From Streptomyces sp. Y2F8-2 (GTDB lineage: Bacteria; Actinomycetota; Actinomycetes; Streptomycetales; Streptomycetaceae), in the NCBI RefSeq assembly GCF_014905555.1, contig NZ_BNGS01000004.1, forward strand, positions 186,001-250,000: DNA of 64,000 nucleotides. The letters are read 5' to 3'. Of this stretch, positions 32,856 to 41,391 are shown piece by piece. The translations under genes were made by a program, and so were the position numbers. Every line of letters starts with the position of its first letter. Position 1 is the stretch's first letter. The notes under the pieces are model-generated. The model ran no database searches. It saw only the letters and a list, made by a program, of their open reading frames with translations, and was not told where the DNA came from.

Positions 32856-35678
32856 TCACGCCATCTGTCGCCGCACCAGCTCGTGCAGCCGACCGGTGGT
32901 GTCGGCGAGGAGCAGGCCGGGCGGGCCCTGCTGGGCGATCCTGCCGTCCTCCATCACGATGACCCGGTCGGCGTCCAGCACCGTGGACAGGCGGTGGGCG
33001 ATCACGATCCGGGTGGCGTTCAGGGCGCGTGTGGACTCGATGACCTTGCGCTGCGTCTCGTTGTCCAGCGCGCTCGTCGCCTCGTCGAAGAACAGGATGC
33101 GGGGCCGGCGGATCAACGCCTGAGCGATCATGAGCCGCTGCCGCTGGCCGCCCGAGATCGCGCCGCTGCCCTGGACGATGGTGTGCAGCCCCATCGGCAT
33201 CCGCTGGATGTCCTCGGCGAGGCCCGCCATCTCGGCCGCCGCCATCGCCTCCTCGGGGGTGTACGGCTCGGTGCCGCAGATGACGTCCAGGATGGACCCG
33301 TTCATCGGCTGCGCGTGCTGGAGCACCACCCCGCACTGGCGGCGCACCGCCGACTGGTCGAGCGCCGCGAGGTCCTGGCCGTCGTAGAGCACACTGCCGG
33401 ACACCGGCTTGTCGAAGCCGATCAGCAGACGCAGCAGCGTCGACTTCCCGCAGCCGCTCGGGCCCACGATCGCCACGAACTCGCCCGGTTTCACCTCGAA
33501 GGAGACGTCGTCGAGGACCAGGGGACCGTCGTCGGCGTACCGGAACGACAGCCTGCGCGCCTCGATCGCCCCGGACAGGACCCCCGGCCGGGTGCTCGCC
33601 GTGCGCACCTCGGGGGTCGCGTCCAGGACCGGCCTGATCTCCTCGAACAGCGGCAGCGCGGCCACCGCCGACACGAACGCGCCGGTCAGCTGGGTGACCG
33701 AGGTGAGCAGCATGGTCATGGAGGTGTTGAAGGTGAGGAAGTCGGCGGCCGAGAGCGCACCCTTCGCCGGCCCCGCAAGGAGCATGAACAGCAGCAGGGA
33801 GCACAGCGGCAGGTACACCGCGCCCAGCACCGTGGTGAGGTTCTTGATCCGGCCGACCTTCTGCTGGAGTTCGCGGCTGCGTGCGAACTCCCGCGCCCAG
33901 GCGGCGTAGGCGTAGTTCTCGGCCGCCGCCACCCGCAGCTTGGGCAGGCCGCGCAGGGTCTGGAACGCCTGGTTGTTCAGCTTGTTGCTGAGCTGCACCA
34001 GCCGCCGCTGCCAGCGCACCTGCCACAACCCCAGCCCGAGGAAGACGGCGGCGATGACGACGAGCATGCCGATGGCGGCCATGGCCATGGGCACGCTGTA
34101 CCACAGCAGCAGCCCCAGGTTCATCGCGCCGACCGTCACCGACTGGGCCACCGTGGGACCTACTCCGGCGAGCAGCCGCCGGATGGCGCTGACCCCCATC
34201 GCGGCGCTCGCCAGCTCGCCCGTGGACCGCTCGGCGAAGAACTTCGTCGGCAGCCTCAGCAGCCGGTCCCAGACCGCCGGCTGGAGGGTCGCCTCGATCC
34301 GCCCCTCGAGGCGCAGGATGGTCAGGTTCTCCAGCAGCATGAAGGCGGCCGCCACCACGCCGGTGACCATGAGGGCGAGGCAGACCTGGACGATCAGCCC
34401 TTCCTGCGCCTTCGGCACGTACTCCCCGAGCACCTTGCCGGTGGCGATCGGCACCAGTGCGCCGATCGCGACGGTGACCAGTCCGCTGATGAGCAGGTTG
34501 ACCAGATCGCCGCTCATGCCGCGCATGCTGAACCGCAGCAGCCCGAGCGGACCGAGCCGCTGGTCGGGCAGTGGACGGTAGAACATCACGGCCCGCGGGG
34601 CGAACTCCGCCGCGTTCGCCTTCTCGATCGGTGTCTCGCGTCCCGACGACGGGTGCACGGCGACATAGCCGCCGCGCCGCCACAGCAGCGCCACCGGCGC
34701 GCCCGACAGGGCCCGGTGACCCACCAGCGGGCCGACGTTCTCACGCCACCAGCGCCCGTCGAGCCGCACCGCCCGGGTACGCACGCGTGAGGCGACGGCG
34801 ATGCGCTCCACCGGGTCCAGGCGGTCGCTCTCGGCGCCGCTCCGCGTGGGTTCGGCGAGGGTGATGCCGGCCGCGTCGGCCACCAGTCTGCAGGCCGCGT
34901 AGGTCGCGTCGGCGTCGGCGGCCGTGGTGCGCCGTTCCGAGGACTTCCCGATGGACGCCAGCAACGTCCGGTCGGCCTGGGCGCGGACCGCCTCGCCGGC
35001 TTTGATACCGGCCGCGGTACGGGTCTCGTGGGTGCGCTCCAGCTGCTCGATCCACCGGTCAAGGGTGGCGAGGAGGCGGTACTGCTGGTCGACCATGCCC
35101 TGCCAGACCGCCGGGTCCATCAGCAGGTCGGCAGCGGCCTCCGCCCCGTACAGGGAGCCGTACTGGACGCTGCCCGGCGGCACCTGCATCCAGAAGACGT
35201 CGTCGTCGGTGATCTCGGCGGCCCGCTCGGTGGCCATCGGCGCCTGGAACAGGATGGACAGACTGCGGCCGACGCCCAGGGCGAGGGCGTACTCCAGCGG
35301 ACTCGTCGTCGGCGGCACGTACTGCGGGTTGCCGTACTCGTCGTACGACCAGGTCTGGGTGTCGGCCTGCTGGTAGAGCTCGCGCAGCTGGATGCGGCGC
35401 ACCACGCAGTCGCGGACCGGCCGGGCGACCAGGGTGTGCTGGGGTCCAGCGACCGGGCCGAGCAGCAGCGAGCCCGGCTCGAGACGACCCAGGTGGTGCC
35501 AGTGGCCCTGTACCGCCGCATCGACGGCGAACAGGTCCAGCGCGCCGGACGCCACGAGCCACAGCACCTGCGGCCCCTCCAGGTCGAGCCGGCTCAGGCC
35601 CGAGCAGTCGATGGGGGCGCCCATCGCGCCCAGAGCGCCCAGGACGACGTCGCCCTCGTGCACCGCCGTCATCCTCAC
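32856..35678 (-). CDS. NHLM-type bacteriocin ABC transporter, permease/ATPase subunit (no peptidase)
   Basis: The 940-residue protein starts with a CRP-like beta-roll region (GSLLLGPVAG, about residues 1-120) and a long helical linker, a plan typical of NHLM/NHLP export ATPases that lack C39. The membrane domain spans about residues 390-660. The ATPase has Walker A GPSGCGKST near residue 736, signature ISGGQRQRLMIAQAL and Walker B ILFFDEATSALDNE. GTG at 35678 overlaps the preceding stop (GTGA); an ATG two codons later is also possible. It should pair with the C39-bearing exporter to secrete the double-glycine peptide. Confidence 0.88.
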   Translation of the reverse strand: MRMTAVHEGDVVLGALGAMGAPIDCSGLSRLDLEGPQVLWLVASGALDLFAVDAAVQGHWHHLGRLEPGSLLLGPVAGPQHTLVARPVRDCVVRRIQLRELYQQADTQTWSYDEYGNPQYVPPTTSPLEYALALGVGRSLSILFQAPMATERAAEITDDDVFWMQVPPGSVQYGSLYGAEAAADLLMDPAVWQGMVDQQYRLLATLDRWIEQLERTHETRTAAGIKAGEAVRAQADRTLLASIGKSSERRTTAADADATYAACRLVADAAGITLAEPTRSGAESDRLDPVERIAVASRVRTRAVRLDGRWWRENVGPLVGHRALSGAPVALLWRRGGYVAVHPSSGRETPIEKANAAEFAPRAVMFYRPLPDQRLGPLGLLRFSMRGMSGDLVNLLISGLVTVAIGALVPIATGKVLGEYVPKAQEGLIVQVCLALMVTGVVAAAFMLLENLTILRLEGRIEATLQPAVWDRLLRLPTKFFAERSTGELASAAMGVSAIRRLLAGVGPTVAQSVTVGAMNLGLLLWYSVPMAMAAIGMLVVIAAVFLGLGLWQVRWQRRLVQLSNKLNNQAFQTLRGLPKLRVAAAENYAYAAWAREFARSRELQQKVGRIKNLTTVLGAVYLPLCSLLLFMLLAGPAKGALSAADFLTFNTSMTMLLTSVTQLTGAFVSAVAALPLFEEIRPVLDATPEVRTASTRPGVLSGAIEARRLSFRYADDGPLVLDDVSFEVKPGEFVAIVGPSGCGKSTLLRLLIGFDKPVSGSVLYDGQDLAALDQSAVRRQCGVVLQHAQPMNGSILDVICGTEPYTPEEAMAAAEMAGLAEDIQRMPMGLHTIVQGSGAISGGQRQRLMIAQALIRRPRILFFDEATSALDNETQRKVIESTRALNATRIVIAHRLSTVLDADRVIVMEDGRIAQQGPPGLLLADTTGRLHELVRRQMA

Positions 35679-37909
35679 CGCTCCCTGACCAGCTCGGCGT
35701 ACGCCCCGCCGGCCGCCACCAGGGCGTCGTGCCGCCCGCGTTCCACGATCGTGCCGTGCTGGAGCACCACGATCTCGTCACTGTCGCGCACCGTGCTCAG
35801 CCGGTGCGCGATCACCACGCAGGCGCAGCCGCGCTTGCGCAGGTTGTCGATCACGGTCTGCTCGGTCTCCGCGTCCAGCGCGCTGGTCACCTCGTCGAGC
35901 ACCAGGATGCTGGGGTCGCGCACCAACGCCCTCGCGATCTCGAGGCGTTGGCGCTGCCCGCCGGAGAAGTTCCGCCCGTCCTGCTCCACCCGGCTGTGAA
36001 CACCGCCCGGTCGGCGCATCACCACGTCGTACAGGGCCGCGTCCCGCAGGGCGGCGACCACCGCGTCGTCCGGGATCGACGGATCCCACAGGGCCACGTT
36101 GTCGCGGACCGTGCCCTCGAAGAGGAAGATCTCCTGGTCGACGAAGGAGACCGAGGCGGCGAGCGCGCCGCGCGGAATGTCCTCCAGACGCCGTCCGTCG
36201 ATACGGATCTCGCCCTCCCAGGGCGCGTACAGCCCGGCGATCAGCCGGGACACCGTGGACTTGCCGCTGCCCGAGCCACCGACCAGTGCCACCTGCTGGC
36301 CGGGGCCCACCGTCAGGCTGAAGCCGCTCAGCAGCGGCTTGTCGAGCGGGCTGTAGCCGAAGGTGATGTTCTCCAGTTCCACATGGCCGTGCAGCCGGCG
36401 CGTCGACGCCCCGCCGCCGGAGCGGCCGTAGAGCGGGTCGGTCTGGAAGCTCTCCACGTCCTTCAGACGGGCCACGTCCGCGGCGAAGTCCTGGATGCGG
36501 CCCGCGACCCCGTTCAGGCGCGTCAGCGGCGCGGTGAACCGGGTCACCAGGGCCTGGAAGGCGACCAGCAGACCCACCGAGATGTGCCCCTCCACCGCCC
36601 GCAGGCCACCGATCCACAGGATCAGCGCACTGTTGAGCGTGGCGAGCGTCGGCGCGACCACACCCAGCCAGGCGCTCGGCACACCGAGCCGCTGCTGCTC
36701 CTCCAGGGTCGTGGCGTGCTGGCCCGCCCACTTGCGGAAGTAGCCGTCCTCGCCGCCGGTCGCCTTCATCGTCTCGATCAACTGAAGGCCGGTGTAGGCG
36801 GTGTTGGTCAGCCGTGCCGTGTCAGCGCGCAGCTTCGCGGTACGGGTCGCCCGCAGCCGTACGACGATTCGCATCGCCACCACGTTCAGCAGGGCCACCC
36901 CGATGCCGACGAACGTCAGCTGCGGGTCGTAGGTGTACAGCAGCACCGCGTACAGCACCACGACGATCGCGTCGACGCCTGCCGCCGCGAGGTCGCGGGC
37001 CAGGGTCTCGGCGACCGCGTCGTTGGACTGCAGCCGCTGCACCAGGTCGGCGGGGCTGCGCTGGGCGAAGAACGTCACGGGAAGCCGCAGCAGATGCCGC
37101 AGGAAACGGGCGCTGGAGAGCGTGGAGGAGATGATCCGGCCGCGCAACAGGTTCGCCTGCTGCAACCAGGTCAGCACCACCGTCAGCAGCACACAGGCGG
37201 CCATCGAGGCGAACAGCACGCCCAGCAGCGAGGTCTGCCGGCCGATCAGGAACATGTCGATGTACGTGCGGCTCAGCGCGGGCAGCGCCGCACCGACCAC
37301 CACCAGGAGCAGGCTCGCCAGGACCGCGGCGGGCAGGGTGCCCGCCGTGCCGCGCAGCCGGGCCGGCATCGCACCCAGGATGCCCGGCCTGCGGCCGCCC
37401 CGGGTGAAGCCCTCGCCGGGCTCCATCACCAGGACGACCCCGGTGAAGCTCGTGTCGAAGTCCTCCATCGGCACGAAACGGCGGCCCTTGCCGGGGTCGT
37501 TGACGTACACGCCCCGGCGACCGAAACGGCGCCCCATGCCGTCGTAGACGACGTAGTGGTTGAACTCCCAGAACAGGATCGCGGGCGCGTTCACCTCGGC
37601 GAGCGCGGCCGTGTCCATCTGCATGCCCTTGGCCGTCAGGCCGTAGCTGCGGGCCGCCTTGAGGAGGTTGCTGGCGCGTGAGCCGTCCCGGGAGACACCG
37701 CAGGCGATGCGCAGCTCCTCCAGCGGGACGTGCCGGCCGTAGTGGCCGAGCACCATCGCCAGGGAGGCGGCGCCGCACTCGACGGCCTCCATCTGCAGCA
37801 CGGTGGGGGTGCGGACCGTCTTGCGCCGGGACTTGGGCACGGCCCGCTTCGGCGGGGCGGCGCGGCGCCTGCCCCGTACCGGAGGCAGGGTGTCCTGGGG
37901 AGCGGTCAC
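35675..37909 (-). CDS. NHLM-type bacteriocin exporter with C39 peptidase, permease and ATPase
   Basis: The 744-residue protein has a basic N-terminus, then a C39 double-glycine peptidase: catalytic Cys45 in MEAVECGAASLAMVLGHYG, His in FWEFNHYVVYDG and Asp in VNDPGKG. The exporter membrane domain follows (about 170-470), then the ATPase with GGSGSGKST near 545, FSGGQRQRLEIARAL and ILVLDEVTSALDAE. It should cleave the GG leader of the peptide at 38805-39020 and export the core. GTG at 37909 overlaps the adaptor stop by four bases. Confidence 0.93.
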   Translation of the reverse strand: MTAPQDTLPPVRGRRRAAPPKRAVPKSRRKTVRTPTVLQMEAVECGAASLAMVLGHYGRHVPLEELRIACGVSRDGSRASNLLKAARSYGLTAKGMQMDTAALAEVNAPAILFWEFNHYVVYDGMGRRFGRRGVYVNDPGKGRRFVPMEDFDTSFTGVVLVMEPGEGFTRGGRRPGILGAMPARLRGTAGTLPAAVLASLLLVVVGAALPALSRTYIDMFLIGRQTSLLGVLFASMAACVLLTVVLTWLQQANLLRGRIISSTLSSARFLRHLLRLPVTFFAQRSPADLVQRLQSNDAVAETLARDLAAAGVDAIVVVLYAVLLYTYDPQLTFVGIGVALLNVVAMRIVVRLRATRTAKLRADTARLTNTAYTGLQLIETMKATGGEDGYFRKWAGQHATTLEEQQRLGVPSAWLGVVAPTLATLNSALILWIGGLRAVEGHISVGLLVAFQALVTRFTAPLTRLNGVAGRIQDFAADVARLKDVESFQTDPLYGRSGGGASTRRLHGHVELENITFGYSPLDKPLLSGFSLTVGPGQQVALVGGSGSGKSTVSRLIAGLYAPWEGEIRIDGRRLEDIPRGALAASVSFVDQEIFLFEGTVRDNVALWDPSIPDDAVVAALRDAALYDVVMRRPGGVHSRVEQDGRNFSGGQRQRLEIARALVRDPSILVLDEVTSALDAETEQTVIDNLRKRGCACVVIAHRLSTVRDSDEIVVLQHGTIVERGRHDALVAAGGAYAELVRER

Positions 37910-38712
37910 GGCAGGAGCCAATCGACGGGACGCTGATCGGCCATGCGGATGGAACCCGTGGCCAGGGTCATGGAGGAGAGGGGGAAGGGCGGCCCGTCCG
38001 CGGACGACCACTCGTAGCCGCTCTTCGTGTCGGGCGACGTGTCGAGCCGTACCAGCACGGCCACCGGGCGGCCCTTCCTGGTGAACTGCTCGCCCAGCTG
38101 GTCGTCCCCGAGGAACGCGGCGATCTGCTGGGCCGACTGGGCCATGCGGTCGACGGACCTCACATGGCCGTGCAGCACGCCGTACTGCTGGGCCGGCACC
38201 GACTGAACGGTGAGGTCGACGGCGGCGTTCGCGGGAATGGACGCGGCGGTCTCGGCGGGCACGTACACCGTCGCGTACAGCGGGTCGGAGGCGTGCTCGA
38301 CCTTCTCCACCGCGGCGACGTTCGCCCCGGTGCGGATGATCTGGCCGATCGTGGCGGCGAGTTCGGTGATACGGCCCGCGGCGACCGTGCGGACCACCGA
38401 CTCGCCCTGCTCGGTACGGACCTTGATCACGGGCGTGTTCGCGGGCAGCCGCTGGCCCTGCTCGGCGAGGATCGCGGTGACCTGTCCGGCCACCGGGCTC
38501 TGCAGGAGGTAACTGCCCTCCGCGTGTGTGAGGACGGCGGGCGCGCTGACCGTGGAGGCCACCGAGCCCGTGACGGCCCACACCGACGCGGCGGCCATGG
38601 CGACCACCGTCACGGTCAGGACCAGCCAGCCCTGGGGGCGGGCGAAGCGCACCGGGAGATCGAGCTCCTCGGGCGACTGCAGCTTGGCGAGGGCCTGCTG
38701 GCGGAACTGCAC
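37906..38712 (-). CDS. HlyD-family/NHLM bacteriocin secretion adaptor
   Basis: The 268-residue protein has one membrane helix near its N-terminus (WLVLTVTVVAMAAASVWAV). A lipoyl-like beta domain (SYLLQSPVAGQVTAILAEQGQRL; IRTGANVAAVEKVEHASD) and a C-terminal segment follow. This is the plan of HlyD-type adaptor proteins of NHLM bacteriocin export systems, here shorter than Gram-negative versions. The GTG start is preceded by GGGAAGTTCC, the same ten bases seen before the peptide gene. It starts the export operon and overlaps the C39 exporter. Confidence 0.85.
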   Translation of the reverse strand: MQFRQQALAKLQSPEELDLPVRFARPQGWLVLTVTVVAMAAASVWAVTGSVASTVSAPAVLTHAEGSYLLQSPVAGQVTAILAEQGQRLPANTPVIKVRTEQGESVVRTVAAGRITELAATIGQIIRTGANVAAVEKVEHASDPLYATVYVPAETAASIPANAAVDLTVQSVPAQQYGVLHGHVRSVDRMAQSAQQIAAFLGDDQLGEQFTRKGRPVAVLVRLDTSPDTKSGYEWSSADGPPFPLSSMTLATGSIRMADQRPVDWLLP

Positions 38713-38753
38713 GGAACTTCCCTCACCTACTCCAGAAGAATCACGGCATCCGA

Positions 38754-38786
38754 GAGTCCCGGAACCGGGGAGCGGTTCCGGGACTC
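38754..38786 (-). terminator. perfect hairpin between precursor peptide and export genes
   Basis: GAGTCCCGGAACC (38754-38766) and GGTTCCGGGACTC (38774-38786) form a perfect 13-bp stem with a 7-base loop, with no U-tract. It lies 18 bases after the precursor stop and 42 bases before the adaptor gene. Partial termination or mRNA stabilisation here could keep the peptide transcript in excess of the exporter transcript. Confidence 0.8.
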
Positions 38787-38804
38787 AGCGGTACAGGGGT
38801 GCGA

Positions 38805-39020
38805 TCAGAGACCGGCGACCAGGTTCGTGACCGGGGCGGTGTTCAGGCCGGTGACACCCTCGACGGTGCCGACGGCCGTGCCGACCAGGCCGGAAACCGG
38901 GGCGATGCCGTCCACCAGGCCGGTCGCGGTGCCCACGGCGTTGATCTGCAGGCCACCGGACACGGCGTCGAGCTCGGCGTCCGAGATCTCGGCGGTCTCA
39001 ACCTGGGGGGTGGAGTTCAT
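38805..39020 (-). CDS. double-glycine precursor peptide, cysteine-free (bacteriocin-like)
   Basis: The 71-residue peptide has an acidic 23-residue leader ending ELDAVSGG, the classical double-glycine cleavage site for C39 peptidases. The 48-residue core (LQINAVGTATGLVDG...) is rich in Gly, Val, Thr and Ala, with no Cys and no Lys/Arg. Repeated GxxxG spacings (GTATG, GTAVG, GTVEG) suggest a helix able to pack in a membrane. Without Cys it cannot carry lanthionine bridges, and no LanM or other modification gene is nearby. Start at 39020 with GGGAAG upstream. Export function is inferred from the adjacent genes. Confidence 0.85.
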   Translation of the reverse strand: MNSTPQVETAEISDAELDAVSGGLQINAVGTATGLVDGIAPVSGLVGTAVGTVEGVTGLNTAPVTNLVAGL

Positions 39021-39683
39021 GATGGAACTTCCCTTCGTATGGATATTCACAAGGGGGAGCGGCCCCTTCTGGGGACAGACGGTCGGCCGCGGTCCGCGAG
39101 CGCCGGGCAGCCCGTTGCCGGGACCCCTGGGGTGGCCCCCGCGGTGCAACGGATCAAAGCACGGCGGCGCGTGGCGATTCCAATCAACCACCGCTCTCAC
39201 CTGGGCAATTGACGTTGCGAAGCGCTGATCCGTGCAGGCGTGCGCACGACTTGGCGCCGACTTCTTCACATGCTGCGCGGCATCGTCGCGCACGGCCTCT
39301 TGCCGCCCCGACAAGGAATGGGACAGTCCGGGTTCAATGACACGGCACCCGGTGCGGGCCTGTGCAGATCCGTCGTGCACGGTGACCCGCTTGCGCATTC
39401 GATGTGCAGATTCCCTGAAGCCAGGATTCGGCCCGGCGTGGCCAACCCAGGGTTACCGACCGGTAGCTCGCTGTGTCCACAATCGCCGGACGAGTCGATT
39501 TCTCTGCCCGGCCACGCTCGACAGGTGCCTTTGCCACCTATTTCACGCTTTCGCATACGCCAACTCAGCCAGTCGCAAAGTCCGTTGAACACCCCACCCG
39601 ACACGCGCGTATCAACTGGCATCCAGGCGCCCCAGTCAGCTGTCGGACGGCGGCAACGGACCCCGTCCTCAGGAGGTCGAGAG
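39021..39683. other. 663-base divergent intergenic region between peptide and protease genes
   Basis: I see no convincing gene in this stretch. It should contain the promoters of the peptide operon and the protease. Base composition drops markedly in GC around 39480-39600, unusual for this genome. Two TGTGCAGAT copies lie at 39361-39369 and 39403-39411. Short frames on both strands lack ribosome-binding sites and normal codon bias. Confidence 0.6.
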
Positions 39684-41114
39684 TTGAGTCACAAACGCAT
39701 ACCCAAGCGCAAGGCCGCGATCGCGGTTGGAAGCGTGGCGGCGCTCGGAGCTGCGGCCCTTCTGCTGCCCAACGCCAACGCGTCCCAGACGGACCCGGCG
39801 TCGGGCGACACGCCGAAGACGTTCAAGGCGGCCGGTGTCTCCCTCGTCGCCAAGCAGCTCGCATCGCAGTTGGGTGACGCCTTCGCGGGCTCCTACTACA
39901 ACGCGGAGAAGCAGCAGGTCGTCGTCAATGTGGTCGGTGACGACAGCAAAGTCGTCGACGCCGTCAGAAAGGCGGGCGCCGTCCCCCACCAGGTGCACAA
40001 CAGCACCGCCACGCTCCAGGCCGCCGCCAAGACGCTGCGCACCAAGGCGACGATCCCCGGCACCGCGTGGTCCGTCGACCCCAAGACCAACGAGATCCGG
40101 GTCAGCGCCGACAGCACGGTCACCGGCTCCAGGTGGAACACGCTTGAGTCGACGGTCAAGAGCCTCGGCTCGGGGGTGGCGACCCTCAAGAAGTCGTCGG
40201 GCACCTTCAAGACCTTCGTGTCGGGCGGCGACGCCATCTTCGCGCAGGCGAACGGCGGCGGCGTCCGTTGCTCCCTCGGCTTCAACGTCACCGCGGGCGA
40301 CGGCAGCCCGGCCTTCCTGACGGCCGGTCACTGCGGAGTCGCGGCGAAGCAGTGGTCCGACTCCCAGAACGGCCGGCCGATCGCCACCGTCGACCAGGCC
40401 ACCTTCCCGGGCAACGGCGACTTCTCCCTCGTCAGGTACGACGACCCGAACACCCAGGCCCCGAGCGAGGTCAACGTCGGCAACGGGCAGACGGTCCAGA
40501 TCACCCAGGCCGCGGACGCGGTGGTGGGCCAGCAGGTCTTCCGGATGGGCAGCACCACCGGGCTGCACGACGGGACGGTCACCGGGCTCGACGCCACCGT
40601 CAACTTCCAGAGCGAGACCGACCCGGGCGGCGTCGACACCGTCACCGGGCTCATCCAGACGAACGTCTGCGCCGAGGCCGGTGACAGCGGAGGCTCGCTG
40701 TTCACCCAGGACGGCAGCGCGATCGGCCTGACCTCGGGCGGCAGCGGCGACTGCACCGCCGGCGGCGAGACCTTCTTCCAGCCGGTGACCACGGCGCTGC
40801 AGGCGACCGGCGCGACGCTCGGCGCGGGCGGCGCGGGCGGCGCCGGCGACCAGAGCGGTGCCGGTGCGGGCGCAGGCGACCAGTCGGCGAGCCCGGGTGG
40901 CCAGCAGGGTGCCGGTGACCAGAGTGGTGCCGGCGCCGGCGCCGGTGACCAGAGCGGTGCGGGTGCTGCCGGCGCCGGTGACCAGAGCGGCGCCGGTCAG
41001 CAGTCGGCGAGCCCCGGTGATCAGTCGGGTGGGGCCGCCGACCAGTCCGGCAACGCCGGCGACCGGTCGGGCAGCGGCGTGGGCGACGGCTCCGGACTGG
41101 TGTCGAGCCACTGA
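39684..41114 (+). CDS. secreted trypsin-like serine protease (S1, streptogrisin-like) with low-complexity tail
   Basis: The 476-residue protein has a signal peptide (AAIAVGSVAALGAAALLLPNA) and a prodomain of about 150 residues. The S1 catalytic domain has His in FLTAGHCG (about 215), Asp in NGDFSLVRYD (about 245) and Ser in EAGDSGGSLF (about 333). The last 100 residues are a disordered tail with repeated GDQSGAGAG and QQSASPG units and no sortase signal or membrane anchor. TTG at 39684 is decided by AGGAGG seven bases upstream. It is divergent from the double-glycine peptide operon. Self-cleavage of the prodomain is expected by homology with streptogrisins. Confidence 0.9.
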   Translation: MSHKRIPKRKAAIAVGSVAALGAAALLLPNANASQTDPASGDTPKTFKAAGVSLVAKQLASQLGDAFAGSYYNAEKQQVVVNVVGDDSKVVDAVRKAGAVPHQVHNSTATLQAAAKTLRTKATIPGTAWSVDPKTNEIRVSADSTVTGSRWNTLESTVKSLGSGVATLKKSSGTFKTFVSGGDAIFAQANGGGVRCSLGFNVTAGDGSPAFLTAGHCGVAAKQWSDSQNGRPIATVDQATFPGNGDFSLVRYDDPNTQAPSEVNVGNGQTVQITQAADAVVGQQVFRMGSTTGLHDGTVTGLDATVNFQSETDPGGVDTVTGLIQTNVCAEAGDSGGSLFTQDGSAIGLTSGGSGDCTAGGETFFQPVTTALQATGATLGAGGAGGAGDQSGAGAGAGDQSASPGGQQGAGDQSGAGAGAGDQSGAGAAGAGDQSGAGQQSASPGDQSGGAADQSGNAGDRSGSGVGDGSGLVSSH

Positions 41115-41149
41115 CCGGGAAGCACCAGCGGTTCCCCCGGTCGGTGGAA

Positions 41150-41181
41150 CGGTCCGGCCCTCCGGCGGGAGGGCCGGACCG
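41150..41181 (+). terminator. strong hairpin terminator after the protease gene
   Basis: CGGTCCGGCCCTCC (41150-41163) pairs perfectly with GGAGGGCCGGACCG (41168-41181) around a 4-base loop. Confidence 0.85.
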
Positions 41182-41241
41182 CTCCGTTTCCAGGCCCCCG
41201 GCTCCGTTTCCAGGCCGCCGGATCCGATTTCCAGCCCCCCG
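41181..41241 (+). repeat. three tandem copies of a 20-base unit
   Basis: GCTCCGTTTCCAGGCCCCCG is followed by GCTCCGTTTCCAGGCCGCCG and by a diverged 21-base copy starting GATCCGATTTCCAGC. The array directly follows the terminator hairpin and lies 150 bases before the phosphatase gene. Confidence 0.85.
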
Positions 41242-41391
41242 GCGGCGCTGCCCGCGCGGTCCGTGGGCGGCCCGTCACCCTGCGCAGTGGGCGCGCCGTT
41301 CCCCGCGCCCGCTCCGCCGCGCACCCGCGAGCCGCCGGTCCGTGCGCTCACAGGGGCTGCGCGAGCGCCCGGGACGCGCTCTAATTGCAGA

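Noticed and set aside
38805..39020. Lanthipeptide interpretation of the precursor
   Set aside because: The core contains no cysteine and no lanthionine synthetase gene is nearby, so lanthionine rings cannot form.
40830..41090. Apparent DNA tandem repeats that might suggest a CRISPR-like or satellite array
   Set aside because: The repeats encode the Gly/Ala/Asp/Gln/Ser tail of the protease in frame, with irregular unit length and no spacers.
40858..41391. In-frame upstream extension of the SpoIIE-type phosphatase
   Set aside because: It overlaps the protease tail in another frame, crosses a strong terminator and the 20-base repeats, and encodes Pro/Arg/Ala-rich sequence without a domain.
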